Origin: Gammaproteobacteria bacterium | GTDB taxonomy: Bacteria; Pseudomonadota; Gammaproteobacteria; Pseudomonadales; Halieaceae | Direction: 5' to 3' | NCBI GenBank assembly: GCA_003646405.1 | Contig: QNFR01000015.1 | Coordinates: forward strand, 1-36,691 | DNA: 36,691 bases | Shown: piece after piece, positions 9,667-19,746 of the stretch | Position numbering within the stretch: position 1 is the first letter of the stretch | How the letters are laid out: each line of letters starts with the position of its first letter | Program-made: the position numbers and the translations under genes | Notes under the pieces: generated by a model | The model's database searches: none | The model's input: the letters and a program-made list of their open reading frames with translations, nothing else | Told to the model about the DNA's origin: nothing

Positions 9667-10308
9667 TCACGGCAAATACCGTCCGATCATGGATTTCACA
9701 CCAAATTCAGCGTCTATATGCGCCTGCATTTTCTCCAGTGCGGCTCGCTCAAATTTCGGTCCGATATAGACCCGGTACAGATCCCTGCCCCCGCCCTGAA
9801 CCTTCTTCACATATGCTTTCTGGTCCATCTCGAGCAGTCGTTGTCGCAATTGATCGGCCTTGTCTGCGCTACTGACACTGGCCACCTGCAGAATCCAGGC
9901 CACCGGCACACCATCGGCGTCCAGCGCCAGTTTTTGTGGCGGTTCAGAACGGGTTCGCTCTACCGATTGCGAGGCAATAATGGGTGCTGGAGCCGGCTTA
10001 TCAACAGCTGGCAGTAAATTTTTGTGATCAGAATTTTCATCAACCACAGCCGTCGTCGATTCCGGTTCTGGCGCAGAGAATTCCACGGGTTCCATTTCCA
10101 CCGGCGCTGCCCGCTCGGGTGACGCTCTCAGTCCGGCCAGATCGGGTACCGCAATGGGTGTCGTCGCGATCTGCGGGCGGGCGGGGATTCTGGCCTGTTG
10201 CGCCACAGCTTTGTCGCCCGGCTCTACAAAAATAATCGGCCAGAACACCACGCCTAACGCGATCAGGATCAGCGCCCCTACCAATCGTTGTTTGAGGATA
10301 TCATTCAC
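9667..10308 (-). CDS. SPOR-domain membrane protein (DedD-like)
   Basis: This 213-residue bitopic protein has one N-terminal membrane helix (about residues 9-27, LVGALILIALGVVFWPIIFV). A Pro/Ala/Glu-rich periplasmic linker follows, then a C-terminal SPOR domain (about 133-213) that begins VAWILQVASVSSADKADQL and ends GVKSMIGRYLP. SPOR domains bind denuded peptidoglycan glycans at the division septum, so a role in cell constriction is likely. The position between folC and cvpA is that of dedD in E. coli. The start is GTG at 10308, with a GGAA-type site upstream. The linker is low-complexity and will be poorly conserved. Confidence 0.9.
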   Translation of the reverse strand: MNDILKQRLVGALILIALGVVFWPIIFVEPGDKAVAQQARIPARPQIATTPIAVPDLAGLRASPERAAPVEMEPVEFSAPEPESTTAVVDENSDHKNLLPAVDKPAPAPIIASQSVERTRSEPPQKLALDADGVPVAWILQVASVSSADKADQLRQRLLEMDQKAYVKKVQGGGRDLYRVYIGPKFERAALEKMQAHIDAEFGVKSMIGRYLP

Positions 10309-10335
10309 GAATCAGGTTCCACCCTTCCTGCGACC

Positions 10336-11601
10336 CTAGTCTAACAATGGCAGCACTGCTGCCACTGTATAAAATGATCCAAATATCACCAGCCGGTCCC
10401 CTTCTACCATGAGACTCTGTGCTCGACGAAACGCCTGTCGTACATTCTTACTGATGCTGATCATGTCCCGCCCTTGTTCACACAGCAAGGCCGCTATATC
10501 CGCCGCGGGCGCCGCCCGCTCGTTGGCCGCCTGGTCCGCCAGAAACCAGGCGTCAAAAGTTCCCGTGGCGGCGTGAATCATCCCCTTGGTATCCTTGTCT
10601 GCCATGACAGAAAATAAAGCAATGGTTCTTCCTTTACATGGTGTTACGTGAATATACTCAAGTAATTTATTAACCGCCGCCGGATTGTGCGCCACATCCA
10701 GTATATAGTCCCGCCCCGACAACCTTTGCAACTGGCGGCGCCCCGTCGGGCAGGCTTTATCCAGGGCCCGCTGCATCTGTTGGGGGCTGAAATCCACTTT
10801 CAGCAGCAGCGCCGCCTGCAGTGCCGCGCAAATATTGCCGGGCAACAACGCCCCGGCGGGCTGTGGCGCAAGCAGGCGCCGGCCCCCCGATGTTTCATAC
10901 AGCACACCCTGCCATGCCTCACCGACGCTTGTCACGGTAAAATCACGCCCTAAACACAATATCGGAGCGGCCGCCGCAGCTGACGCGCAATCCAGTAGTT
11001 CGGGGGGCGGTGCCGGCTCGGCGATCACCACAGGCATCGCACCGCGCATAATACCGGCCTTCTCCCTGGCTATCTCACCGCGACTGTCGCCCAGCCAGTT
11101 TTGGTGATCCAGGTCTATGCTGGTGATGACCGCAACCGCGGGATCGACGATATTGACCGAGTCCAACCGCCCACCCAGGCCCACTTCCAAAATGACGACA
11201 TCCGGATCCCTCGCCCGAAAAACGCATAAGGCCGCTAAAGTGGCGAACTCAAAATAAGTAAGCGATATCCCTTCTCTGGCGTTATCAATGGCCGTGAACG
11301 CCGTGACAATTTCCCCGTCCGAAGCCTCTACACCCGCCACGCGAATTCTTTCGTTGAAGCGCAGGAAATGCGGTGAGGTAAAGGTCCCGGTGCTGTGCCC
11401 GGTCTCATTCAACAAGGCTTCCAGAACCGCAACCGTAGAGCCTTTGCCATTGGTCCCGGCAACGGTGACTACCGGTTGTTTTACAGGTAGTAGTTCCAGC
11501 TTATGAGCCACAGCGGACACCCGCTCCAACCCCAGGTCCATCGCGTTAGGGTGAAGACATTCCAGCCGCTGTAACCATTGTTCCAGAGACTCCTTATTCA
11601 T
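10336..11601 (-). CDS. folC: Dihydrofolate / folylpolyglutamate synthase
   Basis: This Mur-ligase-family enzyme adds glutamate to dihydropteroate and to folates. It has 421 residues. The P-loop is GTNGKGS at about 49-55, followed by [13 protein letters not shown] and [16 protein letters not shown]. The C-terminal domain includes [12 protein letters not shown]. The chosen ATG at 11601 ([13 protein letters not shown]) matches the usual N-terminus and has AAGGGG immediately upstream; it overlaps the accD stop by 8 bases. An in-frame start 10 codons earlier (11631) would lie deeper inside accD and adds nothing recognisable. The accD-folC-SPOR-cvpA order is conserved in gammaproteobacteria. Confidence 0.95.
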   Translation of the reverse strand: MNKESLEQWLQRLECLHPNAMDLGLERVSAVAHKLELLPVKQPVVTVAGTNGKGSTVAVLEALLNETGHSTGTFTSPHFLRFNERIRVAGVEASDGEIVTAFTAIDNAREGISLTYFEFATLAALCVFRARDPDVVILEVGLGGRLDSVNIVDPAVAVITSIDLDHQNWLGDSRGEIAREKAGIMRGAMPVVIAEPAPPPELLDCASAAAAAPILCLGRDFTVTSVGEAWQGVLYETSGGRRLLAPQPAGALLPGNICAALQAALLLKVDFSPQQMQRALDKACPTGRRQLQRLSGRDYILDVAHNPAAVNKLLEYIHVTPCKGRTIALFSVMADKDTKGMIHAATGTFDAWFLADQAANERAAPAADIAALLCEQGRDMISISKNVRQAFRRAQSLMVEGDRLVIFGSFYTVAAVLPLLD

Positions 11602-12535
11602 CCCCTTCCGGTGCGATTGTAACCTCGTCAACCTCTTCTTCTCCGGGCAGGGGCGGCTGTTCCTCTGCCGGAGTCAATGGCTGTTTAGTCAGTTTTGACA
11701 GTAAGCGGGCAATCGTGTCACGCATCTCGGTGCGGTGTACGATCATATCTATTGCCCCGTGCTCCAGCAGGAATTCGCTGCGCTGAAAACCCTTGGGAAG
11801 CTTCTGGCGAATGGTCTGCTCGATGATATTGGGGCCAGCGAAGCCCGCCCGAGCATCGGGTTCGGCAATATTGATATCACCCAACAGCGCCAATGACGCT
11901 GACACACCGCCGTAGATGGGGTCGGTCATCACAGAAACATAGGGCACGCCTTCGATTTTCATGCGCTCAATGACAGCACTGGTCTTGGCCATTTGCATCA
12001 GTGAGATCAGCGCCTCCTGCATCCTGGCTCCGCCCGAGGCGGCAAAACAGACCAGCGGTATGCGCTCGTCCAGAGCCAGTTGCGCGGCGCGGGTGAATTT
12101 TTCACCCACCGCGTAGCCCATGGATCCACCGTGAAACTTGAATTCGAAGGCCACCGCAATAATAGGCAGCCCCTGCAGCGCGCCACGCATGGCAATCAGC
12201 GCATCTTTTTCGTTGGTGGCCTTCTGCGCTGCGCTCAGGCGATCCCGGTAGCGCTTTTTGTCCTTGAACTTAAGCCGGTCCACTGGCTCAATATCCGCCA
12301 ATATCTCTTCTCTGTCGGCATCATCCAAAAAACTGCCCAGACGCTGGCGAGCGCCAATACGCATATGGTGATCACACTTGGGGCAGACATCGTCATTGCG
12401 TTCCACATCCGGGCGGTAAAGCACCGCTTCGCACTTGACGCATTTTTTCCATAGGCCCTCAGGGACACTGCTGGAGCGCTTCTCGCTCTCCTCGCTGCCT
12501 ACTCCCGACGGTAGAATTCTATCTATCCAACTCAT
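11594..12535 (-). CDS. accD: Acetyl-CoA carboxylase, carboxyltransferase beta subunit
   Basis: This is the beta subunit of the carboxyltransferase that makes malonyl-CoA for fatty-acid synthesis. It pairs with AccA, which is not in this window. It has 313 residues. The N-terminal four-cysteine zinc finger is intact: Cys32, Cys35, Cys51 and Cys54 ([10 protein letters not shown], then VCPKCDHH). The crotonase-like core includes [15 protein letters not shown] and [20 protein letters not shown]. The C-terminus is an acidic tail ([15 protein letters not shown]...), as often seen. It lies 53 bases after trpA and overlaps folC by 8 bases. Confidence 0.96.
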   Translation of the reverse strand: MSWIDRILPSGVGSEESEKRSSSVPEGLWKKCVKCEAVLYRPDVERNDDVCPKCDHHMRIGARQRLGSFLDDADREEILADIEPVDRLKFKDKKRYRDRLSAAQKATNEKDALIAMRGALQGLPIIAVAFEFKFHGGSMGYAVGEKFTRAAQLALDERIPLVCFAASGGARMQEALISLMQMAKTSAVIERMKIEGVPYVSVMTDPIYGGVSASLALLGDINIAEPDARAGFAGPNIIEQTIRQKLPKGFQRSEFLLEHGAIDMIVHRTEMRDTIARLLSKLTKQPLTPAEEQPPLPGEEEVDEVTIAPEGDE

Positions 12536-12588
12536 GCTATACCCACCCCTTCGATATCGCCATTATAGACGGGACACTACACTGGAAT

Positions 12589-13407
12589 CTAGGCAGTGCT
12601 GTCAATCCCCTGGCGAATCTCTGCCAGCAAGGCGCTGGCGGCAGCCAGGGCCGCCTCATGGTCACCGCCAGACTCTATGGCTCTAGCCATGCTATTGACC
12701 AGAGCACTGCCCACTACTACCCCATCTGCCACTGCCGCTACGGATCGCGCCGACGCGGCGTCCTTGATCCCAAAGCCCACAGCCACCGGCAGCTCGCAGT
12801 GCTTTTTAATAAGCTCGACGTGCCGGGCGACATCTTCAGTATCCAGATTACCGGCGCCGGTTACACCTTTGAGAGCAACATAATAGACAAAGCCGCTGGC
12901 CTGGCCAACGATACGAGCCACGCGCTCATCCGGCGTGGTCGGTGCCACCAGAAAAATATTATCCATACCCACACGGCGCAGCTGTACGTGAACGTCCTCC
13001 ACCTCCTCCGGCGGAATATCCACAGTGAGCAGCGCATCCACATCCGCCTGTGCAGCGGCGTCGGCAAACGCAGCGTAGCCCATGTGCTCTACCGGGTTAG
13101 CGTAACCCATCAATAACACGGGTGTATCTTTATCGCTCTGGCGAAACTCCTGCACCAGTGCCAGTACATTACGCAAGCTGGTGCCGTTGGCCAGCGCACG
13201 TTCATGCGCCAGCTGGATGACCGGCCCCTCTGCCATAGGATCCGAAAACGGCACCCCCACTTCGATGATATCCGCTCCACTGTCCACCAGAGCGTGCATA
13301 AGCTTCACGGTGACATCCAGCCCTGGATCGCCCGCCACAATATAAGGAATCAGCGCTGTGCGGCCCTGCGCTGCCAGTTGCGCGAAACGTCCTGCAATAC
13401 GACTCAC
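12589..13407 (-). CDS. trpA: Tryptophan synthase alpha chain
   Basis: The alpha subunit cleaves indole-3-glycerol phosphate and passes indole through a tunnel to TrpB. It is a 272-residue TIM barrel. Glu49 ([13 protein letters not shown]) matches the catalytic glutamate of E. coli. The residue corresponding to catalytic Asp60 is glutamate here: the sequence is [11 protein letters not shown], and codon 60 reads GAG. Phosphate-binding elements FGIKDA and VVGSALV are present. The start is GTG at 13407, preceded by a purine-rich GAGGGAGAGGG site. It lies 23 bases after trpB, so the two subunits are made together. Apart from residue 60 nothing suggests loss of function. Confidence 0.95.
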   Translation of the reverse strand: MSRIAGRFAQLAAQGRTALIPYIVAGDPGLDVTVKLMHALVDSGADIIEVGVPFSDPMAEGPVIQLAHERALANGTSLRNVLALVQEFRQSDKDTPVLLMGYANPVEHMGYAAFADAAAQADVDALLTVDIPPEEVEDVHVQLRRVGMDNIFLVAPTTPDERVARIVGQASGFVYYVALKGVTGAGNLDTEDVARHVELIKKHCELPVAVGFGIKDAASARSVAAVADGVVVGSALVNSMARAIESGGDHEAALAAASALLAEIRQGIDSTA

Positions 13408-13430
13408 TACACCCTCTCCCTCTTTCTAAC

Positions 13431-14651
13431 CTAAATTCCAATACCGTCAATCTGGGCAACTGTATGAATATCCTTGTCGCCTCGTCCCGACAAATTGACA
13501 ACAATCATCTGCTGCGCTGTCATGCCGGCCGCCAGTTTCTCGGCGTAGGCCAGGGCATGGCTGCTTTCCAGCGCCGGCATAATACCTTCTACCCGGGTCA
13601 AGGTGTGAAATGCTTGCAGGGCTTCATCATCATCCGCCACTACGTAACTGACTCGCCCCAGATCCTTCAACCAGGCGTGTTCCGGGCCCACTCCGGGATA
13701 ATCCAGGCCTGCCGAGATGGAGTGTGTATGCATAATCTGCCCATCCGCGTCCTGCATCAGATAAGTGCGGTTACCGTGCAGCACGCCGGGCGTTCCCGTG
13801 GTCAGTGGCGCAGCATGCTGGTTGGTCGACAGACCGTGTCCAGCAGCCTCCACGCCATACATGGCAACGCTTTCATCGTCCAGAAAGGGGTGGAACAGGC
13901 CGATAGCGTTAGAGCCGCCACCGACACAGGCCACCAGGGCATCCGGCAGCCGACCAGTTTGCTGCAGGGACTGCGCCCTGGCCTCACGCCCGATGACACA
14001 CTGAAAGTCCCGCACCAACATGGGATAGGGGTGCGGCCCGGCCACGGTGCCAATGATATAAAACGTATCGTCGACATTGGTCACCCAGTCGCGCATCGCC
14101 TCGTTCATAGCATCTTTCAGAGTCCTCGAGCCAGAGGTAACAGGAATCACCTGCGCTCCCAACAACTTCATACGGTAGACATTAAGCGCCTGACGATGGA
14201 TATCATCCTCGCCCATGAACACCTGGCACTCCAGGCCCAAACGCGCGGCAATGGTCGCCGTGGCAACCCCGTGCTGGCCAGCACCGGTCTCGGCGATAAC
14301 ACGCTTCTTGCCCATATGTTTGGCCAGTAGCGCCTGGCCAATGCAATTGTTAATTTTGTGGGCGCCGGTGTGATTCAGGTCTTCTCGTTTAAGAAAGATA
14401 CGCGCCCCACCAATTTCATCGGACCACCGCACCGCCTCGTAAAGTGGGGAGGGACGCCCCACATAGTGCGCCAAATCCATATCGAGTTCCCGCTGGAACC
14501 CAGGGTCAGCCGCCAGCTTGCGGTACAGGGTTTCCAGCTCTGACAGCGCCGCCATCAATGTCTCGGCAACGAACTTGCCACCGTATGGCCCAAAATGCCC
14601 CTGCGCATCGGGAACCGCTGTAAATAAGTTTTCCTGTGTATCACTAGCCAT
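13431..14651 (-). CDS. trpB: Tryptophan synthase beta chain
   Basis: This PLP enzyme condenses indole with serine to give tryptophan. It has 406 residues and is the standard TrpB1 type. Lys99 in [11 protein letters not shown] is the Schiff-base lysine; [10 protein letters not shown] holds the catalytic glutamate, and [10 protein letters not shown] binds the PLP phosphate. The N-terminus [13 protein letters not shown] is the family signature. Its ATG (14651) overlaps the trpF stop by 8 bases, implying coupled translation. TrpA follows 23 bases later. No leader peptide or attenuator is visible upstream. Confidence 0.97.
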   Translation of the reverse strand: MASDTQENLFTAVPDAQGHFGPYGGKFVAETLMAALSELETLYRKLAADPGFQRELDMDLAHYVGRPSPLYEAVRWSDEIGGARIFLKREDLNHTGAHKINNCIGQALLAKHMGKKRVIAETGAGQHGVATATIAARLGLECQVFMGEDDIHRQALNVYRMKLLGAQVIPVTSGSRTLKDAMNEAMRDWVTNVDDTFYIIGTVAGPHPYPMLVRDFQCVIGREARAQSLQQTGRLPDALVACVGGGSNAIGLFHPFLDDESVAMYGVEAAGHGLSTNQHAAPLTTGTPGVLHGNRTYLMQDADGQIMHTHSISAGLDYPGVGPEHAWLKDLGRVSYVVADDDEALQAFHTLTRVEGIMPALESSHALAYAEKLAAGMTAQQMIVVNLSGRGDKDIHTVAQIDGIGI

Positions 14652-15294
14652 CTGTTAATCCGTCCAACAGTTGATCCGCGGTCCGCACCGCCGTAATAAA
14701 TCGCCTGATTTTCTCAGCATCCTTAATACCCGGGGATAGCTCTACGCCGCCACTAACATCCACAGCGGCGGGTCGCACCCTGGCTATGGCGGAACCCACA
14801 TTGTCTCCGTGCAAGCCCCCGGCCAGCACCACTGGCAACGGCAATTCATCTGCCGCGAGCTGCCAGTCGAAGGCCTTGCCAGTACCACCCGGGACGCCTT
14901 CCTGCCAGTTGTCCAGTAGCACTCCACGGGCATTGTGATAAGTGTGGCAGGCCGCCTCCAGATTCGTTTCGGGCCTGACCCGCAGGGCCTTGACCCAGGG
15001 CCGTGCAAATTGCTGGCAAAACCGGGGTGACTCGTCGCCATGAAACTGCATCAGGTCTATCTGCACACTGCCCAATATACGGGTAATTTCGTCAGCCAAC
15101 TCGTCTACAAACAATGCCACGACAGATACAAAGGGCGGTACAGCCGCGACAATGCGCTGCGCCTGCTCAATAGTGACCGCCCTGGGACTTTCTCCATAGA
15201 AAACCAGACCGATAGCGTCTGCACCGTTGGCAACAGCCGCCTGCGCATCTTCCGGCCTGGTGATACCGCAAATTTTGATACGCGTGTGAATCAT
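14644..15294 (-). CDS. trpF: Phosphoribosylanthranilate isomerase
   Basis: TrpF performs the Amadori rearrangement of N-(5-phosphoribosyl)anthranilate in tryptophan synthesis. It is a 216-residue TIM barrel. The general-base cysteine is Cys9 in IKICGIT, and the acid aspartate lies in [16 protein letters not shown]. It stands alone, not fused to TrpC as in enteric bacteria. The ATG at 15294 has no strong ribosome site. It follows truA by 75 bases and leads the trpFBA group by overlapping trpB. The remaining trp genes (trpE, trpGDC) are not in this window. Confidence 0.95.
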   Translation of the reverse strand: MIHTRIKICGITRPEDAQAAVANGADAIGLVFYGESPRAVTIEQAQRIVAAVPPFVSVVALFVDELADEITRILGSVQIDLMQFHGDESPRFCQQFARPWVKALRVRPETNLEAACHTYHNARGVLLDNWQEGVPGGTGKAFDWQLAADELPLPVVLAGGLHGDNVGSAIARVRPAAVDVSGGVELSPGIKDAEKIRRFITAVRTADQLLDGLTDG

Positions 15295-15326
15295 TCGGCT
15301 TGATAACTGACAAAAAACAGGGCCGC

Positions 15327-15356
15327 ATAATAACAGATCACGCGCCGCACTGTCTT
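15327..15356 (-). promoter_or_regulatory. Possible sigma-70 promoter before trpF
   Basis: Read on the minus strand, AAGACA (15356-15351) and TATTAT (15332-15327) are separated by 18 bases. They match four of six and five of six positions of TTGACA and TATAAT. The -10 lies about 32 bases before the trpF ATG, inside the only sizeable gap between truA and the trp genes. It could let trpFBA be transcribed apart from fimV-truA. No Trp-repressor-like operator is apparent. Confidence 0.35.
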
Positions 15357-15369
15357 TATGGCCAGCGAT

Positions 15370-16224
15370 TCAAATACGCTGATTAGTACCCAATAACAAG
15401 GGGCCGTAGGGTGTTGGTGGCAATCCATAGCGCCGTGGATAGTCGACCTCTACCAGGTAGAGCCCATGCGGTGGGGCTGTCTCCGCTGCCAGCGTACGAT
15501 CGCGCCCGGCCATAAGCTCATCAATCCAGCCGGCTTCGTTGCGTCCGTATCCCACGGCCATCAGGGAGCCGACGATATTTCGTACCATGTGAAGCACAAA
15601 AGCATTGGCTTTGACATCCACGATAATCAGGTCACCACGGCGACAGACATCAATTGAATGCACATTGCGCATAGGAGTCTTTGACTGGCAGCCTGCAGCG
15701 CGAAATGCACTGAAATCGCGTTCCCCCAACAGACATTGCGCAGCTTCATGCATCGCGTGTTCATTCAGGGGGCGGCGCTGCCAGGTCACCTGGCGGCACA
15801 ATAAAGCTGGCCGCACCGGGGTGTTGGCAATGATATAGCGATAGCGGCGAGCCAGCGCAGAGAAGCGCGCATGGAAGCGGGCGACTACCGGGACGGCCCA
15901 GTGTATGCGTATATCCACAGGCAGGTTGGTGTTGCCACCCAGGACCCAGGATTTGCTGCTGCGTGCCACCGGTGCATCGAAGTGGACTATCTGGCCAAAA
16001 CCGTGCACCCCGGTGTCGGTACGCCCGGCGCAATGCACTCGCACAGGCACCCTGGCAATCTCACCAAGGCCCAATTCCAGTTGTTCCTGTACAGTATGTA
16101 CGTCCAGGTGCGGCTGGGCTTGCCAACCGCTGTAACGGCTGCCGTCGTACTCGATACGACAAGCCATGCGGCTGCCCGCAGGGTGCGGGTCAGCGGAAAA
16201 AGGAGGAAAAGGGCTGCTAGCCAA
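15370..16224 (-). CDS. truA: tRNA pseudouridine(38-40) synthase
   Basis: TruA makes pseudouridine at positions 38-40 of the tRNA anticodon arm. It has 284 residues when started at the TTG at 16224. The catalytic aspartate is Asp70 in HCAGRTDTGVHGFGQIVHFD. MACRIEYDGSRYSGWQ is the family N-terminus, and VRNIVGSLMAVG is the conserved C-terminal motif. The start is uncertain. TTG at 16224 overlaps the fimV stop by 8 bases and gives a 19-residue Pro/Ser-rich extension; the ATG at 16167 starts right at MACRIEYDG. Neither has a convincing ribosome site. Some relatives do have a short N-terminal extension, so both remain open. Confidence 0.94.
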   Translation of the reverse strand: MASSPFPPFSADPHPAGSRMACRIEYDGSRYSGWQAQPHLDVHTVQEQLELGLGEIARVPVRVHCAGRTDTGVHGFGQIVHFDAPVARSSKSWVLGGNTNLPVDIRIHWAVPVVARFHARFSALARRYRYIIANTPVRPALLCRQVTWQRRPLNEHAMHEAAQCLLGERDFSAFRAAGCQSKTPMRNVHSIDVCRRGDLIIVDVKANAFVLHMVRNIVGSLMAVGYGRNEAGWIDELMAGRDRTLAAETAPPHGLYLVEVDYPRRYGLPPTPYGPLLLGTNQRI

Positions 16225-18517
16225 TGCGCTCTAGCAGTTCTTTGGCCTCAGCTTTTAGCTCATCGGTGGCATCGGCGGCCACCTCTTCCAGAATTTCCCG
16301 AGCACCGTCATCGTCGCCCATATCCATATACGCTCTAGCCAGATCGAGTTTGGTGGAAAAGCCATTGCTTTCAGTGGCGATGACCAGGTCCCCGTCCTGA
16401 TCGTCCAGAGTCAGCCCGCTGTCAGCAAAATCCACTGACAGATCCAGATCATCCGTCGCGCTCCCCGGCTTTTCCGGGTCCTCTATCTCCAGACCACTGA
16501 AGTCTACCTCCAGCAGCGCATCGGAATCAGTTGCCAGTTCGGCCGGTGCCTCTTGCGCAGGTTCCTGTTTGGCCACGCTGATGCTCGCCGGCGTGGCTGC
16601 ACCCGCCAGGCCATCCAGTACTTCCTGAGCCCGGCCCAGGGTAGCGGGATCATCGATCGCCTGTAACTCGGCAAACTGCGCCATAGCAGCATCGCGATCA
16701 CCCATCTCGGCGTGCATTTCCAACAACTTCAGACGGTAAGCCGGATTGTTGGGCTCGTTAGCTATAGCGTTATTCAGCAGGTCTATTGCCTGGGGATAGC
16801 GACCATAAGCAATATAAATATCAGCTTCCGCCAGGGCATCGCCCGTGTCGACATCCGAGGCGTATTCGTCATGCTTATGCTCACCATAGCCACGGTTGTC
16901 ACGCGCTGGAACCGGCTCCTCTTCATCCAGCAGGGCATCTTCTGCGGGAACTTCGGATATTTCAGGTTCTGCAGGCGCCTCTACTTCAAGTTTCTCGCCC
17001 TTGAGTTGTACATCTGCAAAAACGTCTTTTGTCGGTGCAGACGCGGCAGCCGGCGCTTCTTCACCAGCCTCCCCTCCCCGGCGACGCATAAAAATGAACC
17101 CCAGGATCGCCAGTACCACGGCTCCCAGGATATACAGAATATTGTCCATAAAACCGCCGCTCTCCGGCGCCTGTGGCTGCCCGGCAACGGGAGCGGGTTG
17201 CGCGACGGCGGGGGCCGGCGTAGTTACAACCGCAGGTTCGGGCTCTTCCTCAATCACCTCCACGGTGACCGGCGTTTGCACCTCGTCGAGGCTTTCAGCT
17301 TCAGGTACAGCCTCCAGAGTATCCGGTGCCGCAACCAACTCTTCATCAGTTGTGATTACGGATTCAACTCCGGTATCAACCGCTGCAGAACCACCTGCCT
17401 CGGCCAGTGCGCTCTGCAGCGCAGCAATCTGCTCATCCTTCAAGCTGACAATGCGCTGTAGTGTCTGAAGCTGCTGCTCTATGGCTACCAGACGCTGCTC
17501 GGCTTCGGCGCGATCCAGTGCAGATTTGTCCAAATCTTCCATCGCCGCTGCGCCTGCACCGGTTTGTTGTTGTCCCGCCGTCGAATCTTCACCGGCGTCA
17601 GCGGGATCATCAGACTCTACCGATATGCGCAGGGATGGGCCACTGCTGGAACGGGCCTGGGAAGCCCGGCCTTCTCGCCAGTCTTCATTTTGCTGGCGCA
17701 CTTCCGCCAACGCCTCTGACAGATCAGTTGAACTGATATCATCGGAGTCCGGCAAATAGATGATATAGCCCGATTTGACCCGGTTGATATTGCCATCAAT
17801 AAACGCTTCGGGATTGATACGCTGGATATCCAGCATGGTTTGATGCACCGAGGTCCCTTCAGGTTTGGCCTGCAGGGCTATATCCCACAAAGTGTCATCG
17901 CGGTGGACCATATAGCGACTTCCCGCCACCGGTGTGGAAGTCGCCTCCGCGTTGTAGTCGCGCTGGGGCATTTCTCCCGGCGCCAGTTCGGAATTTTTTA
18001 GGCCAACATGGGTTCCGCTAGTCTTTACTGCGGCCGGGTCCTGCGTTTTTTTTAGTGGGTCCGGTTCTCCATCGACTTCCGCCACCCGCGCGCTGGCAGA
18101 GATAACCGGCGAATCCTGGTCAAAAACGGGGGGATCCACCAGCACCGTATACCCGCGCAACAATCGGCCCGAGGGCCAGCGGGCTTCTACGACGAAATCG
18201 AGGTAGGGCTCCAGTACCGGATCTTCGGACGATATGACAAGCTGGGTATTGCCGCTGTCATTTGTCACCACTGCAAATTTAATACTGGTAAGAAAGTAGG
18301 CGCGGTGGAGGCCCAACTTATCAAAATCTTCCTTGGTGGCCAGCCGAATCCTTATTTCGTCCTGGTGCAGGCCGCCGGTGTTCAGCAGATCGACCCTGGC
18401 ATTTAACGGCTCATTGAGAAATGAATCCAGGGTCAGTTCACCGAGGCCAAGGGCCATCACCGAACTCGCATGAAGACACCCCAGCGAGAATACAACAGCA
18501 GCAAACTTATGAGCCAT
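16217..18517 (-). CDS. fimV: FimV-type polar hub protein
   Basis: FimV is a large inner-membrane protein that organises the cell pole and, in Pseudomonas, is needed for type IV pilus twitching and cyclic-AMP signalling. It has 766 residues. A signal peptide covers about 1-22 (VMALGLGELTLDSFLNEPL follows). The conserved N-terminal domain is at 23-130 and a LysM peptidoglycan-binding domain at about 201-256. A predicted coiled coil lies at 332-373, a Pro/Ala/Val linker at 420-453 and a membrane helix at about 458-477. An acidic cytoplasmic part follows, with TPR-like helices and the C-terminal FimV domain (LDLARAYMDMGDDDGAREIL). AAGGGA lies 6 bases before the ATG. The gene starts 203 bases after the asd stop, so its own promoter is likely. 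Confidence 0.94.
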   Translation of the reverse strand: MAHKFAAVVFSLGCLHASSVMALGLGELTLDSFLNEPLNARVDLLNTGGLHQDEIRIRLATKEDFDKLGLHRAYFLTSIKFAVVTNDSGNTQLVISSEDPVLEPYLDFVVEARWPSGRLLRGYTVLVDPPVFDQDSPVISASARVAEVDGEPDPLKKTQDPAAVKTSGTHVGLKNSELAPGEMPQRDYNAEATSTPVAGSRYMVHRDDTLWDIALQAKPEGTSVHQTMLDIQRINPEAFIDGNINRVKSGYIIYLPDSDDISSTDLSEALAEVRQQNEDWREGRASQARSSSGPSLRISVESDDPADAGEDSTAGQQQTGAGAAAMEDLDKSALDRAEAEQRLVAIEQQLQTLQRIVSLKDEQIAALQSALAEAGGSAAVDTGVESVITTDEELVAAPDTLEAVPEAESLDEVQTPVTVEVIEEEPEPAVVTTPAPAVAQPAPVAGQPQAPESGGFMDNILYILGAVVLAILGFIFMRRRGGEAGEEAPAAASAPTKDVFADVQLKGEKLEVEAPAEPEISEVPAEDALLDEEEPVPARDNRGYGEHKHDEYASDVDTGDALAEADIYIAYGRYPQAIDLLNNAIANEPNNPAYRLKLLEMHAEMGDRDAAMAQFAELQAIDDPATLGRAQEVLDGLAGAATPASISVAKQEPAQEAPAELATDSDALLEVDFSGLEIEDPEKPGSATDDLDLSVDFADSGLTLDDQDGDLVIATESNGFSTKLDLARAYMDMGDDDGAREILEEVAADATDELKAEAKELLERIG

Positions 18518-18596
18518 ACCGGTCCCTTATTATTCTTCCTGCCTAATCTTAAGCCGGCCTCCCCTGGGCCTGACCACCGCATCGGTAATGTCACTG

Positions 18597-18637
18597 GCGC
18601 AGTGCTTGAAAACTCCAGCCCCGACAAGCACTTGCGC
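18597..18637. repeat. Imperfect inverted repeat between asd and fimV
   Basis: The arms GCGCAGTGCTTG (18597-18608) and CAAGCACTTGCGC (18625-18637) pair over 12 bases with one bulged T, around a 16-base loop. This is the most stable-looking structure in the 203-base asd-fimV gap. No T-run follows on either strand, so it is not an ordinary intrinsic terminator. It lies in the 5' untranslated region of fimV if transcription comes from asd, and may separate the expression of the two genes. Confidence 0.5.
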
Positions 18638-18720
18638 TACTCACTAAAAGCAGCGCTTAAATCACCCAGCGCACTCGCAACATCCCGAATATCACCCCAA
18701 GTATCAGTGATATATTGGTA

Positions 18721-19746
18721 TTAATCAAGGTAGGTTGACACCAAGCTCTCGGCAATTTGCACACTATTGAGGGCAGCCCCCTTGCGCACATTGTCCGAAA
18801 CAACCCACATATCCAGCCCCCGGGGATGGGAGATGTCCTCGCGGATCCTGCCCACGAATACCGGATCCTTACCCGCGCAATCGCTGACAGCAGTCGGATA
18901 ACCGCCGTCAACCCGCTCATCCAACACGATCACGCCCGGGGCGTGTTCCAGCAGGGCTCTGGCCTCTTGTGCGGTAATTTTGTCCACTGTCTCTATATGC
19001 ACCGCTTCGGAGTGCCCGAAAAACACCGGCACCCTGACACAGGTCGGGTTGACCGCAATACCCGGATCAGCAAAGATCTTGCGTGTCTCCCACACCATCT
19101 TCATCTCCTCCCGGGTATAGCCATTGTCCTCAAACGTATCGATATGCGGTAACACGTTAAAGGCAATCTGCCTGGGATAGACCTCACACTCGGCTTCCTG
19201 CCCATTGAGCAGCCTCGCGGTTTGCCCGGCCAACTCTTCGATGGCCTCTTTTCCTGTGCCGGAAACCGCCTGATAAGTCGCCACATTGATACGCTCTATG
19301 CCCACCGCATCATAAATGGGCTTCAGGGCGACCAGCATCTGGATCGTCGAACAGTTTGGATTGGCGATGATATTGCGCACTGTATAGCCCGCCAGGGCCT
19401 CTATATTGACTTCCGGAATAATCAGCGGGATATCATCAACCTGGCGGAAATGGGAGGTATTGTCCACCACCACGCAACCCGCCGCTGCCGCTTTTGGGGC
19501 AAACTCCGCGGAAATGCTGCCACCGGCTGAAAACAGCCCGATTTGCGCCCGGTTGAAATCAAATTCCGCAAGATCAGTCACTTTTACCGCTTTGCCATGG
19601 AACATGATGGTCTTGCCGGCTGAGCGGCTACTGGCCAGTGGATACAGGTTGCGAACCGGAAAATCCCGTTCCTCCAGTATGGCGATCATGGCCTCTCCGA
19701 CCGCCCCTGTGGCACCCACTACCGCCACGTCATATAGATCACTCAT
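18721..19746 (-). CDS. asd: Aspartate-semialdehyde dehydrogenase
   Basis: Asd reduces aspartyl phosphate to aspartate semialdehyde for lysine/diaminopimelate, threonine and methionine. It has 341 residues. The nucleotide-binding motif is GATGAVGE at 11-18. The active-site cysteine is Cys132 in IIANPNCSTIQML, and the catalytic histidine is in VFFGHSEAVH. GAGGT lies a suitable distance before the ATG. It heads the long minus-strand run and is divergent from the LysR gene, with 230 bases between them. The neighbour expected on its upstream side in Pseudomonas (leuB) is missing. Confidence 0.96.
   Translation of the reverse strand: MSDLYDVAVVGATGAVGEAMIAILEERDFPVRNLYPLASSRSAGKTIMFHGKAVKVTDLAEFDFNRAQIGLFSAGGSISAEFAPKAAAAGCVVVDNTSHFRQVDDIPLIIPEVNIEALAGYTVRNIIANPNCSTIQMLVALKPIYDAVGIERINVATYQAVSGTGKEAIEELAGQTARLLNGQEAECEVYPRQIAFNVLPHIDTFEDNGYTREEMKMVWETRKIFADPGIAVNPTCVRVPVFFGHSEAVHIETVDKITAQEARALLEHAPGVIVLDERVDGGYPTAVSDCAGKDPVFVGRIREDISHPRGLDMWVVSDNVRKGAALNSVQIAESLVSTYLD

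Noticed and set aside
15295-15369. Tryptophan attenuator or leader peptide before trpF
   Set aside because: No short frame with tandem Trp codons and no competing hairpins with a T-run were found in the 75 bases.
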